This document shows, in pieces, positions 60,531 through 64,000 of a stretch of DNA of 64,000 nucleotides. The translations under genes and the position numbers were made by a program. Origin of the DNA: G963664835 sp963664835. Its GTDB lineage: Bacteria; Chloroflexota; UBA6077; FW602-bin22; JBCLEL01. Location: contig CAXXUG010000010.1 of NCBI GenBank assembly GCA_963664835.2, forward strand, positions 6,193 through 70,192, read 5' to 3'. The notes beneath the pieces were generated by a model. It had not been told where the DNA came from. It did not search any database and saw only the letters and a program-made list of their open reading frames with translations. The stretch's first letter is position 1, and every line of letters begins with the position of its first letter.

Positions 60531-62712
60531 ACCGTTCAGCGACGGCAACGAGGCGCAGGCCGGCCGGCCCGGGCGCGAGTCTGTTGGTAGCCAATTCCGG
60601 CTGGGCGTGGACATAGGCGGTACCTTCACGGACGCGACGCTGATCGACGAGGCGACCGGCGCGGTGTATGTAGCCAAGTCATCGACGACTCCGGAAGACC
60701 TGGTGATCGGGTTCAAGAACGCGGCGAGCGCCGTGGTGGGTCAAGCGTCAGTAACGCCTCGAGATATTCGCTACCTCGTCCACGCGACTACAGTGGCGAC
60801 GAACGCGATTATCGAGGGCCGGGTCGCAACCACCGCCTTCATCACCACCGCGGGATTCCGCGACTTGCTGGAGATTGCCCGGCAGGTGCGGCCGACTCTG
60901 TATGACCTGATGTTCGAGAAGCCACGTCCGCTGGTCCCGCGCCACCTGTGTTTCGAAGTATTGGAGCGAGTCGACGCCTCCGGCAGAGTCCAGGTTGGCC
61001 TGAAGGAGGAAGAAATCCGCGGACTCGCGGCGCTGATCAGAGATCAAGGTGTGGAGGCCGTCGCGGTGTGCCTGCTTCATTCGTACGTGAACCCCATCCA
61101 TGAGACATGGATTGGCGGGATTCTGGCAGCGGAACTGCCCGGCGTGCGGGTCTCACTTTCTTCGAGAGTGGCGCCGGAGATTCGCGAGTACGTACGCGCG
61201 AGCACGACGGTGATCAATGCGGTCATCCAACCCACAGTCTCCAGGTACCTGCGGGGGTTGGAGGAAGAGCTTCGGGAGTTGGGCGTAACCGGAGAACATC
61301 TGGTAATGCAGAGCAGCGGAGGAGTATTCACGTTCCCGGCGGCAATAGAAAAGCCGGTGTTCATGGTCGAGTCGGGGCCGGCGGCCGGAGTTGTCGCCGC
61401 GAGATACGTGGGCGACAACCTTGGATATCGGCAAGTGATTTCATTCGACATGGGAGGCACCACGGCGAAAGCCGGCCTTATACAGAACGGCAGACCGCGA
61501 GTGACGAAGGACTACGAAGTTGGATCGGTCGCGAGGTCGACGGTCGGAGGGTCGCGTGCCGCCGGCTATCCTATTCGGACGCCGGTGATCGACCTGGTAG
61601 AGGTCGGCGCCGGAGGCGGCTCTATCGCGTGGATCGACTCCGGTGGGACCCTGAGGGTTGGTCCCCAGAGCGCCGGCGCAGATCCGGGGCCGGTGTGCTA
61701 CGGGAAGGGCGGAGAGGAGCCGACGGTTACCGACGCCAACCTGGTCCTGGGGCGATTGAATCCGGCGTATTTCCTGGGGGGTAAAATCGGCCTTGACACA
61801 GATGGCGCGCGACAGGCGATAGAGGAGAAGTGCGCCCGGCCGCTTGGCATGGATCCGGTCGAGGCTGCGCACGGCATAGTAGAGATCGCGAACGCGGCGA
61901 TGGTGAACGCGCTGCGTTTGGTGTCGGTCCAGCGGGGTCTGGACCCACGCGACTTCGCGCTCGTCGCCTTTGGCGGGGCCGGCCCTCTTCACGCGAACCG
62001 GCTGGCGGAGGAGATTGAAGTCCCCGTTACGGTAATACCAATCAGCCCCGGGACCACCTCGGCGATCGGCCTCCTGGTGACCGACCTCACGCACGACTAC
62101 GCGACCTCGTTCATCCAGCGGACGGACGCGGCGGACCTCGCGGCGATCGAGGACGCGTTCCGACAACTTGAAGAGCAGGGCAGATCGGCGCTGGACCGGG
62201 AAGGTGTAAAGCCGCGGCAGATGCTGCTGCGACGGCAGTTGGAGATGCGCTACGTGGGACAGAGCTTCGAGCTTGTCATCCCACTGCCGGATGGTGGGCC
62301 GCGAACGCTGGGGATAGGTGAGTTAGTGTCCCGGTTCCACGAAGACCATCAGGCCACCTACGGCACCTCGACGCCAGACGGGCCGGTCGAGATCGTGAAC
62401 CTTCGAGTCACGGCGGTGGGCCGGATCGAAAAGCCGAAGCTACGGGAGATCGGTTCAGCCGGCGGAGATGTAGCTGCGGCGCGGAAGGCAGTTCGGCCGG
62501 TGTATTTCTCGGAGAACGGGGAAATGATCGATTGCCCGATTTACGATCGGTACGCGCTGGGGGCGGAGATGCTCGTCGAGGGGCCGGCTGTAGTCGAGGA
62601 AGTCGACTCGACTACGTTGATTCATCCGGGTTACGAGGCGTTGGTCGATAGATTCGGAAATCTCTTGCTCAGTAAGGCCAAGAGAGCGCCGACGAGCGGC
62701 GTCGCGGGCTAA
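60514..62712 (+). CDS. hyuA: Hydantoinase A/oxoprolinase family protein (ATPase subunit)
   Basis: The 732-residue protein has the ASKHA ATP-binding start LGVDIGGTFTDATLID (about 30-45), VHATTVATNAIIEG, MQSSGGVFTFPAA, VISFDMGGTTAKAGLI, the LVEVGAGGGSIAWID loop, VGPQSAGADPGP, and FALVAFGGAGPLHANRLAEE. The C-terminal domain ends with the beta-barrel part. It overlaps hyuB, so the two subunits are coupled. ATP-driven ring opening of a cyclic amide is likely; the reductive pyrimidine pathway is not implied, as that uses another family. Confidence 0.9.
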   Translation: MPATDRPFSDGNEAQAGRPGRESVGSQFRLGVDIGGTFTDATLIDEATGAVYVAKSSTTPEDLVIGFKNAASAVVGQASVTPRDIRYLVHATTVATNAIIEGRVATTAFITTAGFRDLLEIARQVRPTLYDLMFEKPRPLVPRHLCFEVLERVDASGRVQVGLKEEEIRGLAALIRDQGVEAVAVCLLHSYVNPIHETWIGGILAAELPGVRVSLSSRVAPEIREYVRASTTVINAVIQPTVSRYLRGLEEELRELGVTGEHLVMQSSGGVFTFPAAIEKPVFMVESGPAAGVVAARYVGDNLGYRQVISFDMGGTTAKAGLIQNGRPRVTKDYEVGSVARSTVGGSRAAGYPIRTPVIDLVEVGAGGGSIAWIDSGGTLRVGPQSAGADPGPVCYGKGGEEPTVTDANLVLGRLNPAYFLGGKIGLDTDGARQAIEEKCARPLGMDPVEAAHGIVEIANAAMVNALRLVSVQRGLDPRDFALVAFGGAGPLHANRLAEEIEVPVTVIPISPGTTSAIGLLVTDLTHDYATSFIQRTDAADLAAIEDAFRQLEEQGRSALDREGVKPRQMLLRRQLEMRYVGQSFELVIPLPDGGPRTLGIGELVSRFHEDHQATYGTSTPDGPVEIVNLRVTAVGRIEKPKLREIGSAGGDVAAARKAVRPVYFSENGEMIDCPIYDRYALGAEMLVEGPAVVEEVDSTTLIHPGYEALVDRFGNLLLSKAKRAPTSGVAG

Positions 62713-62721
62713 CGAACCGCG

Positions 62722-63177
62722 TTAACGGCCGCGGGAGGCGCACCACTCCTCGTACGAGGGCACCGGCTCACCCACAACGTAAAGAAAATAGTAGCAGCCC
62801 ATCTCTCCGAGAAACTTGAAGTCCTTTCTGAGCGCCTTGACCGTGGCATCGAAATCGGCGTGGGAGCGCAGGTACTCCTGGAACGTGCCATGCTGGCGTT
62901 CGAGCTGGACCAGGCGGTTGGCGTTGCCAACAATCGCATCCAGCTTGCGCCGGTTGCGGATTACCCGGGTGTCCTGGACGAGCGCATCCACGTGCTCATC
63001 GCGCATGTCGGCGACATCGTATGCATCAAATCCGCGCAGAGCCGACCGTATTCCGGGCCACTTGGCCTCGACGACCCGCCACGACATTCCTGACTGAAAG
63101 ACCGCCTTGCTCATCACTTCAAGATAGTCGCCGAGGGACTCAGGTTCGATTTGCTTGGGCGTTTCATATGCCGGCAT
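62722..63177 (-). CDS. DNA-3-methyladenine glycosylase I family protein
   Basis: The 151-residue protein has the Tag family core: LEVMSKAVFQSGMSWRVVEA, then KWPGIRSALRGFDAYDVADM, the RVIRNRRKLDAIVGNANRL helix and KFLGEMGCYYFLYVVGEPVP. Family members excise 3-methyladenine. The protein is shorter than Tag (about 187 residues) and lacks the N-terminal Cys and the C-terminal His/Cys that bind zinc in Tag, so substrate range may differ. It converges on hyuA with only nine bases between. The gap 63178-63430 holds no clear feature. Confidence 0.85.
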   Translation of the reverse strand: MPAYETPKQIEPESLGDYLEVMSKAVFQSGMSWRVVEAKWPGIRSALRGFDAYDVADMRDEHVDALVQDTRVIRNRRKLDAIVGNANRLVQLERQHGTFQEYLRSHADFDATVKALRKDFKFLGEMGCYYFLYVVGEPVPSYEEWCASRGR

Positions 63178-63430
63178 GGGTAGTCTCCATCTCGAACAAC
63201 GGTTGGTCGGCGAGGCTCATCTACAGGGGAAAAGACAATTCAGAGAAGAATCTTGGCAGGAGCAATGGAGATAACACCCCAGGCATCCCAGCTCGGATTG
63301 GTTGCTTACAGGGCGGTCAGTTCCGAGACAGCGTTTGTCGACTACTGACCGCATTGTGCCGTGACGTTTGCTTGGAGAAATAGGCGACAGGTTACGACGC
63401 TTGGACCCTTCTTCTTCTAAGTTAATGTAA

Positions 63431-63688
63431 TCACAATTGGCAAAGCTCGCGTCTAGGCTCACAAGCGTTCCGAATCAGCCAAGATTGCTTGATAGCAGCA
63501 CGAGCGACGCCCGACCAAACTACAAAAGAATCCAGGTTTTCCGACCCCGCCGCCTCAAGAATGGTGCTTGTAATACCCAGTCCCAGTTTCTTCGATTCGG
63601 GAGAAGTTGATATGAAATCAGCTTGGCTGTAGGCAATAGGCCGCTTATGGAATATCCTCTGACAAACCGGTCTATTCCCCAGCGTCAT
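63431..63688 (-). CDS. Unrecognised small protein
   Basis: This 85-residue frame starts with an ATG lying inside the 3' end of the upstream ORF, a coupling-like overlap of 17 bases. The product is mixed in character and has no motif I recognise; it includes ITSTILEAAGSENLDSFVVW. Base composition is visibly less GC-rich than in the rest of the window. It could be real, a decayed fragment, or the frameshifted C-terminal part of the upstream frame. Confidence 0.35.
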   Translation of the reverse strand: MTLGNRPVCQRIFHKRPIAYSQADFISTSPESKKLGLGITSTILEAAGSENLDSFVVWSGVARAAIKQSWLIRNACEPRRELCQL

Positions 63689-63956
63689 CAGTATCCATCC
63701 GAACGTGCCATTGATCGATCAATTGATGGAATTCTTCTAATTTGGGAACTAGGCTAACAGCTTTTGCAGGGTCCCAATATAGAGCACTTTCAGCTGTGAA
63801 TATGATGAGGCTTTTGCTTTTCGAATTCACTCTAATCAATTCTGGTCTGTTCTCTAACTCTTCGCCAAAAGAGCGTAGTATTCGCCCAATATCCTTCAAT
63901 TCACTTCGCAGCCGCTTGCCTTGATCAATAAGCTCTATTGGTAATCCTCGATCCAT
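63672..63956 (-). CDS. Unrecognised small protein, possibly a regulator
   Basis: This 94-residue frame reads LIDQGKRLRSELKDIGRILR, then SLIIFTAESALYWDPAKAVS and LVPKLEEFHQLIDQWHV. It is highly charged with amphipathic helices. AGGAAAG lies 11 bases before the ATG. I recognise no family. The low GC content in this last 500 bases, against the window, hints at recently acquired DNA. It and the next ORF may form one operon. Confidence 0.4.
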   Translation of the reverse strand: MDRGLPIELIDQGKRLRSELKDIGRILRSFGEELENRPELIRVNSKSKSLIIFTAESALYWDPAKAVSLVPKLEEFHQLIDQWHVRMDTDDAGE

Positions 63957-64000
63957 AATCGTAATTACTTTCCTAGTCTTGGTCGGCCTCGAAGGGCAAA

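Noticed and set aside
1..64000. CRISPR array, prophage or complete insertion sequence
   Set aside because: No regularly spaced repeats, phage structural genes or transposase were seen; the intergenic repeats are irregular and dispersed.

Overview
The window is a GC-rich bacterial chromosome segment, most consistent with Chloroflexota and probably a SAR202-like member of the Dehalococcoidia. The main clue is a sugar-binding lipoprotein with a Tat-type leader, a lipobox and a long Val-Glu-Lys spacer of a kind common in that phylum. Supporting clues are frequent TTG and GTG starts, stacked hydroxyacid and enol-acid oxidoreductases, and numerous GC-rich palindromic intergenic repeats. This is inference from protein style; there is no rRNA gene to confirm it.

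Layout. 1-1.0 kb: end of an operon with a membrane redox protein (cut by the window edge) and a MIP18/DUF59 protein. 1.6-7.5 kb (+): a vitamin B5/CoA block, coaX-coaBC, then a translationally coupled set: P1 (S58) peptidase, DUF2520 Rossmann protein, panB, panC. 7.6-16.8 kb (-): one long housekeeping run, rpmJ-rpsM-rpsK-rpsD-rpoA-rplQ-truA-rplM-rpsI followed by fabF-fabH-fabG-fabD.

17.4-36.3 kb: an accessory catabolic island. It holds a beta-helix protein, an M24 peptidase, an LDH2-type oxidoreductase, a cyclase-family hydrolase, a hydroxypyruvate isomerase, a divergent DapA-family lyase, a CoxG-like protein, a carbohydrate ABC importer without its ATPase, and four tandem sialidase-fold paralogues (one intact, two frameshifted, one internally deleted). 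A D-2-hydroxyacid dehydrogenase closes it, and an Arg tRNA follows.

36.8-50.9 kb: D-Ala-D-Ala carboxypeptidase, aminotransferase, Nudix hydrolase, a TPR-helicase fusion, a second fabF with a DinB protein and a catalytically degenerate SDR, an AlaX-type editing hydrolase, a DUF971 protein, a second LDH2-type enzyme and fumC. 51-64 kb: an Fsr-like MFS exporter, a PLD-family protein, an MmcQ/YjbR protein, two D-2-hydroxyacid dehydrogenases, a cysteine-synthase-family enzyme, rsmG, hyuB-hyuA, a Tag-family glycosylase, and two unrecognised small ORFs at the right edge.

Points of most interest: (1) a beta-aminopeptidase-family protein coupled to panB-panC where panD and panE are not seen, suggesting a peptide source of beta-alanine and an alternative ketopantoate reductase; (2) a sialidase-fold tandem array caught in graded decay beside an importer; (3) a TPR/SF2-helicase/zinc-ribbon/membrane-segment chimera; (4) a composite dispersed repeat in at least five intergenic regions. 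No CRISPR array, rRNA, insertion sequence or recognisable phage was seen.
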